This document shows positions 17,432-25,600 of a DNA stretch of 39,985 nucleotides, piece by piece (position 1 is the stretch's first letter; every line of letters begins with the position of its first letter). The position numbers were made by a program, and so were the translations under genes. The notes beneath the pieces were generated by a model. That model ran no database searches and was not told the origin of the DNA. It worked only from the letters and a program-made list of their open reading frames with translations. The DNA is from Candidatus Poribacteria bacterium (lineage in GTDB: Bacteria > Poribacteria > WGA-4E > WGA-3G), in the NCBI GenBank assembly GCA_021295715.1, contig JAGWBV010000052.1, positions 603-40,587 on the forward strand. Reading direction: 5' to 3'.

Positions 17432-18526
17432 TTATTGAATCCACCCGCGTTCGCCTTCTATGAACACCTCCGTTTTCAATTCTGCGCAACGTCGCTGATA
17501 ATGCTGTAAGGTGTCTACTGCTGCCTCTCCAGTTAGGATGCTCGGAAACTGATTGGCAACTTCAGGGAGCACTAAGGTTTCCTTGGGTTTTCCAGGACGG
17601 ACTGAGGTTTTCGGCGGATCTGTCAAAATCGGGATTAACTCAATTGACTTCAGAGCTTTAGCGTCAAACGTTGCCTTTGGAATAACTATGTGTGAGTGCT
17701 GTTTATCGTAAGCATCATAGATAAAATCTGAGAGACTGTAAACAATCGGTTTGTCCTGGTACAACTCAATACCACCAAACGTATGAAGTTGCTGACATAT
17801 CACCATGTCCGCCCCTGCGTCAATGAGGGCATGGGCAAAAATTCGCTGTCTGCCAATTGCCTCATCTGTAGAGCGGCTTCTGCTTCCCCAGTGTAGCCAG
17901 ACAACCACGAGTGCTGCTTTCGTCCGTATTTGTTCGACGGCATTTGTCATTTCACTGTAAACGGCATAGGCAAGCGGGTCCTTGGTGTAACGTGAGAATT
18001 CGTTCACTCGGTAATACGCTAACAACGCAACCTGTGTAGTCTCGGTTTCGCCGCGCTTGACGGGTACCCATGCCGGTATTTTCGCTGTTTCCGCACTCGT
18101 CCCAGCACCGATTGGTTTCACGTCATACCATTCCAGTTCTGTGATCGTATCTTCCAACGCCTCAAAGCCGAAGTCCATTATATGTGGGGTGGCTAAAGAG
18201 ACAGCATCAAATCCTGCATTCGCAATGGCTCTACCGAGTCCCGGTGCCGCCTGAAAAGGGTGTTCAATCCCGTACCGCGGTTCGCCTCTTTCCGATATGC
18301 TCGCGTTCAGGGAGGCGGTCGCGACATCCGCAGATCGAATCAAATCAGTGGTTCCCTGAAAAAATACACCAGCCCCTTTGCTTTCAATCAACGGGGTCAT
18401 CCGGCTACCAATAGTAATATCACCAACGACAAGAACTGAAATCTCCTCTGAGGAAACTGATTCATCCGCGGCGATTTGCCCGGTAATTCCACCGAAGATT
18501 GTCAGAAGAATGGAAGCCACCAGCAT
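17432..18526 (-). CDS. CapA-family (PGA_cap) metallophosphatase-like protein
   Basis: About 364 residues from the ATG at 18526. The body carries the CapA layout: ISVLVVGDITIGSR, ATASLNASIS, GFDAVSLATPHIMDFG, ALVVVWLHWGSRS and QQLHTFGGIELYQDKPIVYSLSDF. CapA-type proteins belong to the calcineurin-like phosphoesterase fold and are linked to poly-gamma-glutamate or other capsule export. The canonical N of 'NxE' and the HPH motif are altered (LNASIS, QLHTFGG), so activity is uncertain. The frame stays open to 18730, but residues 10-60 of that longer form translate a repetitive intergenic element (18530-18690), so I prefer the ATG that begins MLVASILLTIFGG. That signal lacks a basic n-region and a clear RBS, so 18703 (overlapping the previous stop) remains possible. 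Confidence 0.7.
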   Translation of the reverse strand: MLVASILLTIFGGITGQIAADESVSSEEISVLVVGDITIGSRMTPLIESKGAGVFFQGTTDLIRSADVATASLNASISERGEPRYGIEHPFQAAPGLGRAIANAGFDAVSLATPHIMDFGFEALEDTITELEWYDVKPIGAGTSAETAKIPAWVPVKRGETETTQVALLAYYRVNEFSRYTKDPLAYAVYSEMTNAVEQIRTKAALVVVWLHWGSRSRSTDEAIGRQRIFAHALIDAGADMVICQQLHTFGGIELYQDKPIVYSLSDFIYDAYDKQHSHIVIPKATFDAKALKSIELIPILTDPPKTSVRPGKPKETLVLPEVANQFPSILTGEAAVDTLQHYQRRCAELKTEVFIEGERGWIQ

Positions 18527-18529
18527 TTG

Positions 18530-18690
18530 GATGGAAATATGGAAGACATGGGGATAGAAGATTGGAACACTGGAAGATTGGGAGCTCCATGCTTCCCTTC
18601 TTCCATGCTTCCCTTCTTTTCTTCCGCTCTTCCCTGTCAGTCTTTTGCTGATAGCGGACCGCGGGCCGCTGATGGCTATAACAATCTGTT
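18530..18690. repeat. low-complexity/REP-like intergenic repeat
   Basis: Contains iterations of GGAAGA/TGGAAG and CTTCC (e.g. CATGCTTCCCTTCTTCCATGCTTCCCTTCTT at about 18588-18618), then a stem AGCGG ... CCGCT in GATAGCGGACCGCGGGCCGCTGATGG. The GCTGAT/GCTGACTG wording recurs at 22580-22600. It looks like mobile or slippage-expanded intergenic DNA rather than protein-coding sequence. Confidence 0.5.
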
Positions 18691-19361
18691 TAACTTTCGT
18701 CATTTTCTGAGGTCCCATCTGAGACTTCATCGATGTCCAGATCTATTCCGAATTCATCCAGCAAGTCATCATTTTTCAATTTCATCCCAAGCATAATGAG
18801 GGTTTCGGCTAAGATCAACCGATCGACTTTAGTCGTTTCAAGGGTTTCGGTTTCAGAAACTAACTCTGTGCGTAGAGACTCCTGATTTCGGCGCGCTTGC
18901 TCTCGCATGAGTTTCGTTTCGTTGGTGAGCCGATCAATTTGTTTCTGGAACTCACTGGCGAAATCATTGATGAGCGTTGACAGTTTCTGGAGGTCTGCTT
19001 CGCCGCGAGCAGTAATTCCATCAAGCCTTGCATCCAACTTCGCGTCGATGAGCCCCTCAATTTTTTCTAACGTTAACCCTAAATCTTCGCCGCCAAGATT
19101 ATCGGACAGACTACGAATATCAGTTTTGACCTCTGCGATTTCCTCAGAAATGTGTCGATCTATACCAGTGAGTTTGTCATCAACCTGCTGGCGTAGGTCC
19201 TCTAATTCTTGGTTGAGAGTGCGCAAGCGCTTGTTGTAACTCCTGATATACCTTCCGACTATGCTGTCCCGGAGGTGTGCCTCCAACTGATCTCGCGCTG
19301 CATCTTCCTCAGTGTCCACACTGTCATGTTCCAAGTCTTGGACATCTATTGGGTTTCGCAT
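18690..19361 (-). CDS. coiled-coil protein, unknown function
   Basis: 223 residues from the ATG at 19361, which has GGAGGAACAACAT before it; an ATG 29 codons upstream has no such site. From ~30 to 185 the sequence is a heptad-rich coiled coil (NKRLRTLNQELEDLRQQVDDKL, EIAEVKTDIRSLSDNL, QLxRLTNETKLMREQA-like), ending in an acidic tail. No membrane segment. It may be a structural or scaffold protein. It lies between a class II aldolase-like gene and the CapA-like gene in one minus-strand run. Confidence 0.7.
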   Translation of the reverse strand: MRNPIDVQDLEHDSVDTEEDAARDQLEAHLRDSIVGRYIRSYNKRLRTLNQELEDLRQQVDDKLTGIDRHISEEIAEVKTDIRSLSDNLGGEDLGLTLEKIEGLIDAKLDARLDGITARGEADLQKLSTLINDFASEFQKQIDRLTNETKLMREQARRNQESLRTELVSETETLETTKVDRLILAETLIMLGMKLKNDDLLDEFGIDLDIDEVSDGTSENDES

Positions 19362-19475
19362 ATATGTTGTTCCTCCGTTTCTATGACTATCGACTCTTGG
19401 CAGTCGGTTGTAGGAGTATCCTGTGTAGATACCCAATTGGGCAGGCACAAAATCTGTCCCTGCTGCTGACGGCTA

Positions 19476-20528
19476 CTACGGATAATTATAGACGTTGTCA
19501 GATTGACTCGGTGTATCGACATCTTCAAAACCAACATCTCGTTGGGCAGATGCCTCACGATTTGCATTAAATTCGCGTAAGATACAACTGACTATCTCTT
19601 CAGTATAGGCTTGGGCGTCCACACGTTGTTGATTTGCTTCCCATGCCATTCGTGCTGCCGCTTCAAAATATTCTGCGTGTTTGTAAGCATCGAGGAGATC
19701 TGTGCCGCGCGAAAACGTTCCGTGTCCTACCCAATAAAGAATGTGCCGCTCCGCATTCCCGCCATTTTGGAAAAGTCGTAGACTCTCATAGGATAATTCT
19801 GGAATGCCGGGTGCCTTCTCTTCCACGAATCCGATACCACTGGATTCATCGTATATAATAGGTGTTTCCGGTTCGTATCCTCTGAGAAAGTTGTAAAATC
19901 GCTCAGGTGCACCGTGTTCTGTACGAGAAATGAGATTCAAAAACTTCGGTTGCAAGTGCACAAGCGTGTTAAACCCATGTCCTTCTAACTGTTCAAAAAT
20001 GAGGAGATAATGGAACATTTCACTGGTCGGTGCTGGCGGGGCTATACCCTCTCGATTCAGTTCTAAGGTGGCTTGGTCGGGTGTGCCGAAGCGCATTCGG
20101 TAGTGGACGCCATCGGGTTCAACTTCAATGAGCGTTAAATTAAGGGCAGGATGTTCAATGCCAATCATATCCAAACGTGAACCCGACTTTGTGAGCAGGA
20201 CGTGTCGTCCGGCCAAACCTTTAACAACAATCTGCGGTGGTAATTGGTAGCGCGGCGATGTGTTATAAGGGATGAGGCATGGCTCTTCGACTGTTTCAGC
20301 TAAAACTGCGCCCATGTTGCCGGCAGTCGCCCACAAATATTCGTGAGCGTGCGCATGCGCGCCGACCCAGCCCATCTGTCCTATCAGTGTTCCACATTCG
20401 CTGTCCGGCGAAATTGGGCGTAGGTCGGGATGATACCCCCGCTCTCGCCAGCGTGCATAGCGATAACTTTGCGGCGGCGGCGTTGTTAAAGCATTCGTCA
20501 GATACGGATTGGTTAAAGTTGAATCCAT
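19476..20528 (-). CDS. class II aldolase/adducin-like protein
   Basis: 350 residues. The middle and C-terminal parts follow the class II aldolase order: an N-terminal 'GxxGN' region (WATAGNMGAVLAET), a metal-site strand (NTLVHLQPKFLNLISR) and the closing helix motif ILYWVGHGTFSRGTDLLDAYKHAEYFEAAARM, close to the family's HG...G.DL.EA......E..A. The usual HxH zinc pair is reduced to H-L-Q, so the enzyme may be divergent or inactive. It is probably a sugar-phosphate aldolase relative, substrate unknown. The start codon is preceded by GCAAGGAATAATTAAAAAATAAAAA, a leader-repeat tail giving an AAGG. Confidence 0.6.
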   Translation of the reverse strand: MDSTLTNPYLTNALTTPPPQSYRYARWRERGYHPDLRPISPDSECGTLIGQMGWVGAHAHAHEYLWATAGNMGAVLAETVEEPCLIPYNTSPRYQLPPQIVVKGLAGRHVLLTKSGSRLDMIGIEHPALNLTLIEVEPDGVHYRMRFGTPDQATLELNREGIAPPAPTSEMFHYLLIFEQLEGHGFNTLVHLQPKFLNLISRTEHGAPERFYNFLRGYEPETPIIYDESSGIGFVEEKAPGIPELSYESLRLFQNGGNAERHILYWVGHGTFSRGTDLLDAYKHAEYFEAAARMAWEANQQRVDAQAYTEEIVSCILREFNANREASAQRDVGFEDVDTPSQSDNVYNYP

Positions 20529-20644
20529 TTTTTATTTTTTAATTATTCCTTGCGATTCGGTCAGCTAAGTTTGATGGCTGAGGTGCCTCTGTGTAGACCC
20601 GCCTGCGCCGTTGTTGCAGGCTACTTTTTAATTATTCCTTGCGG
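20529..20644 (-). repeat. leader repeat, copy 2 with duplicated tail
   Basis: On the minus strand: tail (20625-20644, CCGCAAGGAATAATTAAAAA), directly followed by the head GTAGCCTGCAACAACGGCGCAGGCGGG (20598-20624), ~45 variable bases, and a second tail GCAAGGAATAATTAAAAA that leads into the aldolase-like start codon. The two identical tails flank the head unit like a direct repeat, so the unit may have inserted into, or duplicated from, an existing tail. Confidence 0.7.
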
Positions 20645-20725
20645 AGGATGACGGTCATTCTATCTTTTGAAGTGTGTTTCTGAGATCCGTCTGCATGTTT
20701 TTGCAAACGCTTACGGACGGGCGAG

Positions 20726-20759
20726 GGTGTTGCTCATTCCTTCGTCTGTGAGCAACACC
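20726..20759. repeat. perfect 11-bp inverted repeat
   Basis: GGTGTTGCTCA (20726-20736), 12-base loop, TGAGCAACACC (20749-20759). It has no T-run on either side, so a REP-type element or RNA structure is more likely than a terminator. Confidence 0.6.
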
Positions 20760-20947
20760 GTTACCATCTGCCACCCAATGCGAAGAAAGTGTTTCTGTGT
20801 ATTGTTGCGGACTATTGGTTTTGTTTAACGTTCCCATCAAAGCCCTCAAACATAATTGGAACGACTTGCCTATTCTTTAACTATACCATGTCTAAAAGGA
20901 AATAGCAAATTTTTAGCGGACGAATTGATCTGCGTTACGGTTGTTTT

Positions 20948-20976
20948 TTGACACCTTCGTTTTGATATGGTATAAT
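20948..20976 (+). promoter_or_regulatory. consensus promoter for fumC
   Basis: TTGACA (20948-20953), 17 bases, TATAAT (20971-20976), preceded by ATGG (extended -10). It is about 158 bases upstream of the fumC ATG; the leader carries leader-repeat copy 3. Confidence 0.85.
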
Positions 20977-21045
20977 ACTAAAAATTAAAATTGAGAGGAG
21001 TCGAGGGAGGCGTGTGGCGAGGTGTCTTTTCTTAAGTAAAAAAAC

Positions 21046-21133
21046 GTAGCCTGCAACAACGTTGCAGGCAGGTTTATGGAAAGGAGCATCATTGACACAA
21101 CCACCCTCACCGAACCGCAAGGTAAAATTAAAA
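21046..21133 (+). repeat. leader repeat, copy 3
   Basis: Head GCCTGCAAC-AAC-GTTGCAGGC (21049-21069), a perfect 9-bp stem. The tail ACCGCAAGGTAAAATTAAAA then runs straight into the fumC ATG, so the AAGG of the repeat is the likely ribosome-binding site. Confidence 0.7.
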
Positions 21134-22519
21134 ATGCGAATGGAAACAGATAGTATGGGGACACTTCACGTCCCAGATGACCGATATTGGGGGGCACAAA
21201 CACAACGTGCGCTCCAAAATTTTAAGATCGGTGAAGAACGCTTGCCACGTGCCGCAATATGGGCACTCGGCACTATTAAACAGGCGGTCGCGCACGTCAA
21301 CGCAGACCTCGGTTTGCTCGAAAACCGGCTTGCTGAAGCCATCAGCGACGCAGCACAAGAAGTTATCAATGGAACATTAGACGATCACTTCCCACTCCGC
21401 ATCTGGCAGACGGGTAGTGGCACTCAAACAAACATGAATGTCAATGAAGTCATCTCAAATCGGGCAATTGAGATGCTGGGCGGCGAGTTAGGAAGTAAAG
21501 ACCCTATCCATCCGAACGACCACGTCAACAAGTCCCAATCCACAAATGATGTCTTTCCGACTGCCATCCATTTGGCAATGGTCCGGCAGATTCGAGAGCA
21601 TCTTTTACCGCGTCTAACGCGCCTGCGAACTGCATTCGCAGAAAAGGCATCCACATTTGCGGAGATTGTTAAGATCGGACGCACACACCTGATGGATGCG
21701 ACACCTCTTACGCTCGGACAGGAATTTAGTGCTTACACACAACAACTCGCTGCCGCGGAACAACGTATCAATGCCTCGCTGCCGCATCTCTCTGAACTCC
21801 CAATTGGTGGAACAGCTGTTGGAACGGGGTTGAATACACACCCAGACTATACAGCACGGGTTGTGGCGAAGCTATCAAAAACAACAGGTTATGGACTCAA
21901 ACGCGCACCGAATGCATTTGAGGCACTCGCGTGTCGAGATGCCGTTGTGAGTGCAAGCGGTGCCTTGAAAACACTGGCGGTAGCCCTGTTTAAGATCGCA
22001 AACGACATCCGATGGCTCGCTTCGGGACCACGCTGTGGACTCGGTGAATTGCAGTTGCCTGAGATGGAACCCGGAAGCTCAATTATGCCCGGAAAAGTGA
22101 ATCCAACGCAATGTGAAGCCGTCACGATGGTGTGTGCACAGGTAATGGGAAATGATACAACCTTGGCATTCGCGGGAGCAAATGGGGCATTGCAACTGAA
22201 TGTATTTATGCCTGTGATGGCATATAACGCTTTACAATCTCTACAACTGCTCGGCGATGCGTGTGAGTCATTCCGCGAGAATTGTGTCGAAGGTATCATG
22301 CCGAAGACTGAAACGATAGAGCGGCACTTGTCGGAATCGTTAATGCTTGTGACGGCATTGACCCCGCATATTGGATATGATCAAGCGGCAAAAGTTGCGC
22401 AATACGCACATGAGCACGGGAGTACACTGCGCGAGGCGGCTATTGCGCTTGGAGCACTGACAGGTGAGGCGTTTGATGAACTCGTTTTGCCAGCGGATAT
22501 GACACGACCGAATTTGTAG
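21134..22519 (+). CDS. fumC: class II fumarate hydratase
   Basis: 461 residues, the normal length. Reversible hydration of fumarate to malate in the TCA cycle, as a cytoplasmic homotetramer. Seen: [17 protein letters not shown] (91-107), [29 protein letters not shown] (H185), and the superfamily signature [11 protein letters not shown] (314-324). The ATG at 21134 (MRMETDSMG) is chosen because the extra 24 codons of a longer frame translate repeat DNA; real family members start near this point. It is convergent with rpoC, with a strong hairpin between them. Confidence 0.96.
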   Translation: MRMETDSMGTLHVPDDRYWGAQTQRALQNFKIGEERLPRAAIWALGTIKQAVAHVNADLGLLENRLAEAISDAAQEVINGTLDDHFPLRIWQTGSGTQTNMNVNEVISNRAIEMLGGELGSKDPIHPNDHVNKSQSTNDVFPTAIHLAMVRQIREHLLPRLTRLRTAFAEKASTFAEIVKIGRTHLMDATPLTLGQEFSAYTQQLAAAEQRINASLPHLSELPIGGTAVGTGLNTHPDYTARVVAKLSKTTGYGLKRAPNAFEALACRDAVVSASGALKTLAVALFKIANDIRWLASGPRCGLGELQLPEMEPGSSIMPGKVNPTQCEAVTMVCAQVMGNDTTLAFAGANGALQLNVFMPVMAYNALQSLQLLGDACESFRENCVEGIMPKTETIERHLSESLMLVTALTPHIGYDQAAKVAQYAHEHGSTLREAAIALGALTGEAFDELVLPADMTRPNL

Positions 22520-22529
22520 AATAACCACC

Positions 22530-22581
22530 AGCGGTCAGTAAAGAGGTTCTCGTTTAACAAAACCTCTTGTAACTGACCGCT
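22530..22581. terminator. bidirectional hairpin between fumC and rpoC
   Basis: AGCGGTCAGT-A-AAGAGGTT (22530-22548) pairs with AACCTCTT-GTA-ACTGACCGCT (22561-22581), an 18-bp stem with a small bulge and a 12-base loop. It is followed by tandem GCTGACT units. It separates two convergent genes. Confidence 0.75.
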
Positions 22582-22600
22582 GATTGCTGACTGCTGACTG

Positions 22601-25600
22601 CTAATCATCTTCGCCTATTTCTGGCTCAATAGCGGATACCTCTAAGTTCTGGAAACTGGAGAACCCACTTCCGGCGGGTATCAGTCTACCGAGAATAACG
22701 TTTTCCTTCAGCCCGAAGAGTTTATCGGTTTGTCCGCTGACAGCGGCATCCGTTAGCACCTTCGTCGTCTGCTGGAAGGAGGCAGCTGAGATGAAGCTGT
22801 CTGTACTCAAGGAGGCTTTACTAATACTCTGGAGAATCGGTTCACCCGCTGCAGGTGTGCCACCTGTGTCTTCAATTTCACTATTAACGCGTTCAAATTG
22901 CTTTCGTTGCACTTCGTCGTTCGGGTAGAAGTTTGTGTCGCCCGGCTCAGTGATGCGAATCTTCGTTAACATCTGTCGGACGATTGTCTCAACGTGCTTA
23001 TCGTTGATAGTTCCCTTACCGTAGACTTTCTGGACTTCATCGACGAGATATGACCAGACCGCCTCTTCACCCTCAACCGATACACCTTCGATAGTCGTAC
23101 GTCCGATCTTCAAAATATCGTGTGGATTGAGATACCCATCGGTGAGGGGTTCACCGGCATCCACCCAATCGCCTTCAGCGACGCGTCGCTTCTCATCAGG
23201 TATCTGATAGAGATCACTCTGATAACCTTCGTGCTCAATGCGGTAGGCAGGAATCCCTGACTTCGTGCCAGCAGATTGGACGTAACCTTCAATTTCAGCG
23301 ATTTCTGCGGCTTCACCGCGTTTCGGACGGCGCGCTTCAAACAATTCAGTGACACGCGGAATACCTGCAACAATGTCCCGGTTCGCTGTCCGCTCATAGA
23401 GTTCTGCCAGCGTTTCTCCCTTCCGAATGCTATCACCCTCTGTCAGAGAGAAGGAATAACCCGTAGGAATAACGTGTGGCACCCGATTCCCATCCGATGT
23501 TTCTACTTCAATACGCATCCGCAACGACAATTCATCGACCTCGAATCCGGGGTATCGTGTCACCGCATCATTGTATACTTCTTCGGACAATTCGTCGCCA
23601 ACAGCGTGCTTGAAATGGGGATGATGGACCCCGGTGATGGTATAGGTCACCTTCTGATTCGCCTTCTCAAGGGCGCGGTATTCCTTTGAAGGTAGAATAG
23701 TCCCAGCCTCAAGCCGATCATCAACATCTCGCTTATCCTCCGTTACCTGATAAACCAGTTCAACATCAAACCCTTTGAACTGGCGATGATAGGTCTTATA
23801 GTCCTCTTCACTCAGTTCAGTATCAACCTCCAGATTCAATTCAGGATGGTGGACGCTAACGACGTGATAGAGGCTCTTGACTTTCTCAGGTAACGTCGCG
23901 TCCGTCTTGCGGAGTGCCTTATACTCAATCTCGGTGAGACGTTGACCGACACTTAGCTCCGTCGTCCCATCTTCGATGTGGGTCACTTCATAATGACGTG
24001 CGACATCAAAACCCTTGTAGTTTCGGCGATTTGAGGAGGACTCTTTTTGTGTCAGCAGACCATCAACTTGTAGTGGACAGTCAGGATGATTGACGGATGT
24101 AACACGGTACATGCGTTCCGCTGCAAAGCCACCCACAGTGTTCTTACTTTGGGAAGTGGTGAACCCAGGGTAGCTTTCATTGAGCTGTTTTGCTTCATTA
24201 TCGCTAATCAGGTCACCCGGCTTGAGCGGACAGTCAGGGTGATGAATTTGAGTTACGCGGTGTCGCAGCCTTTGAGCATCGAAACCTGTGAACCGTTTGT
24301 GTGCTCGGGTTAAGGCTGTCTCGCTCAATTCTTCACCTTCTGTAAGAGGACATTCGGGATGATATACAACCGTCACAAAGTGCTGTTCAACGTCCTGTTT
24401 TTCAACTTTAAATGCGCGTTCGAGTTGTTGATACTCTGTGCGAGCATCCTCGTACTCACGGGACGTTAACGTCTGATCAACCGTAAAATCAGAAACTTCT
24501 GTATGGACAACGTAAACAGGCTTTGCCTCAATCTCAAATGGGTTCAGCAGCGGAGCGATTTCCTCTGGGGCAACTTCGTTTCCTACCTTAAATCCGAAAT
24601 CTTTACTTGTCTGTTTATCTATCTCGGTTATACGATACACACGATTAAAGCTTGCATCTCGTCCAGAGGCATTCGCAGCATCAGGACTATCAGATGTGCC
24701 ATTCGTAAGTTCAGAAGAAGCGTTACCTGAAGATGCTGTAAGGCTTTCAATAGCAATACGCTCGCCTGATTCTGCATCCAAGTAATGCCATTCTCCACTA
24801 ACGCCTTGCCGGACATCTGCTCTCAATTGTTCTATCTCTGCTTCAGTGAGTTGCGTGCCAACACTCAATGAAAGTTTGGGATGTTGCACTTGTGACACTC
24901 GGTATTTTGGGGTCACAAATCGTTGGAAGCCATATTCCATCTGTGCCTTGACGTATTCTGCCTGAGACAGTCGGTCCCCTACCTTCAAATCACAGTCGCT
25001 ATCCAAGACCTCTGTGACTTGATATTGCCACGTCTTTGTATCGAAGCCTTTATAACGCTCCATGTTTTCCGTATACTGCTTCTCACTCAGCAGTTCATTT
25101 TCTTTTAAAGGACAGTTGGGATTGTTAACCCCCAGAACCTTGTAGGCGGGTTCATCAAGGTTGCCTCTGTTTTCGGTAGCAACCCAGAGTTCGCCCTCCT
25201 TTTCGACCGTCCGACCGGGTTGGAAATCTCGGAAATACACCGTGCCACTAACTTTAGATAATATTCTGCGCTGACGCGCTTCTGAAACATCTTCAACAGC
25301 ACCACCCGTGTGGAACGTCCGCATGGTGAGCTGCGTACCCGGTTCACCGATAGACTGCGCAGCAATGATGCCGACAGCTTCACCAACATTGGCAAGAGCA
25401 TTCGTTGTTAAATCATGACCGTAGCATTTTGCGCAGATACCATCATCGGTTTGGCACGTAAGCACAGAGCGCACTTTCACCACCCTTATGCCAAGTGCGT
25501 CAATCTGCTCCGCCATCTGCGCGGATATGACAGTACCGGACGGAACAAGAATATCTCCGTTCTCTGGATGGAGAACATCTTCGGCGGCGGTGCGTCCGCT

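Larger units (their letters stand above)
20645..21045. other. intergenic region, no gene supported
   Basis: Holds a hairpin (20726-20759), the fumC promoter (20948-20976) and, on the minus strand near 20880, CATGGTATAGT, a possible weak -10 for the aldolase-like operon. A 64-codon frame (20655-20849, minus) has no domain and covers the hairpin, so I do not call it. Confidence 0.5.

Noticed and set aside
20655-20849. 64-codon minus-strand frame in the fumC upstream region
   Set aside because: It spans a perfect inverted repeat and has no similarity or RBS that I can see.
21062-21133. Upstream start for fumC adding 24 residues
   Set aside because: The extra codons are repeat DNA; the family's N-terminus and the AAGG spacing fit the ATG at 21134.
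23534-25147. Repeat array in rpoC as a CRISPR or DNA-level tandem repeat
   Set aside because: The periodicity is visible in protein, not in DNA: copies differ strongly at base level and the frame is intact.
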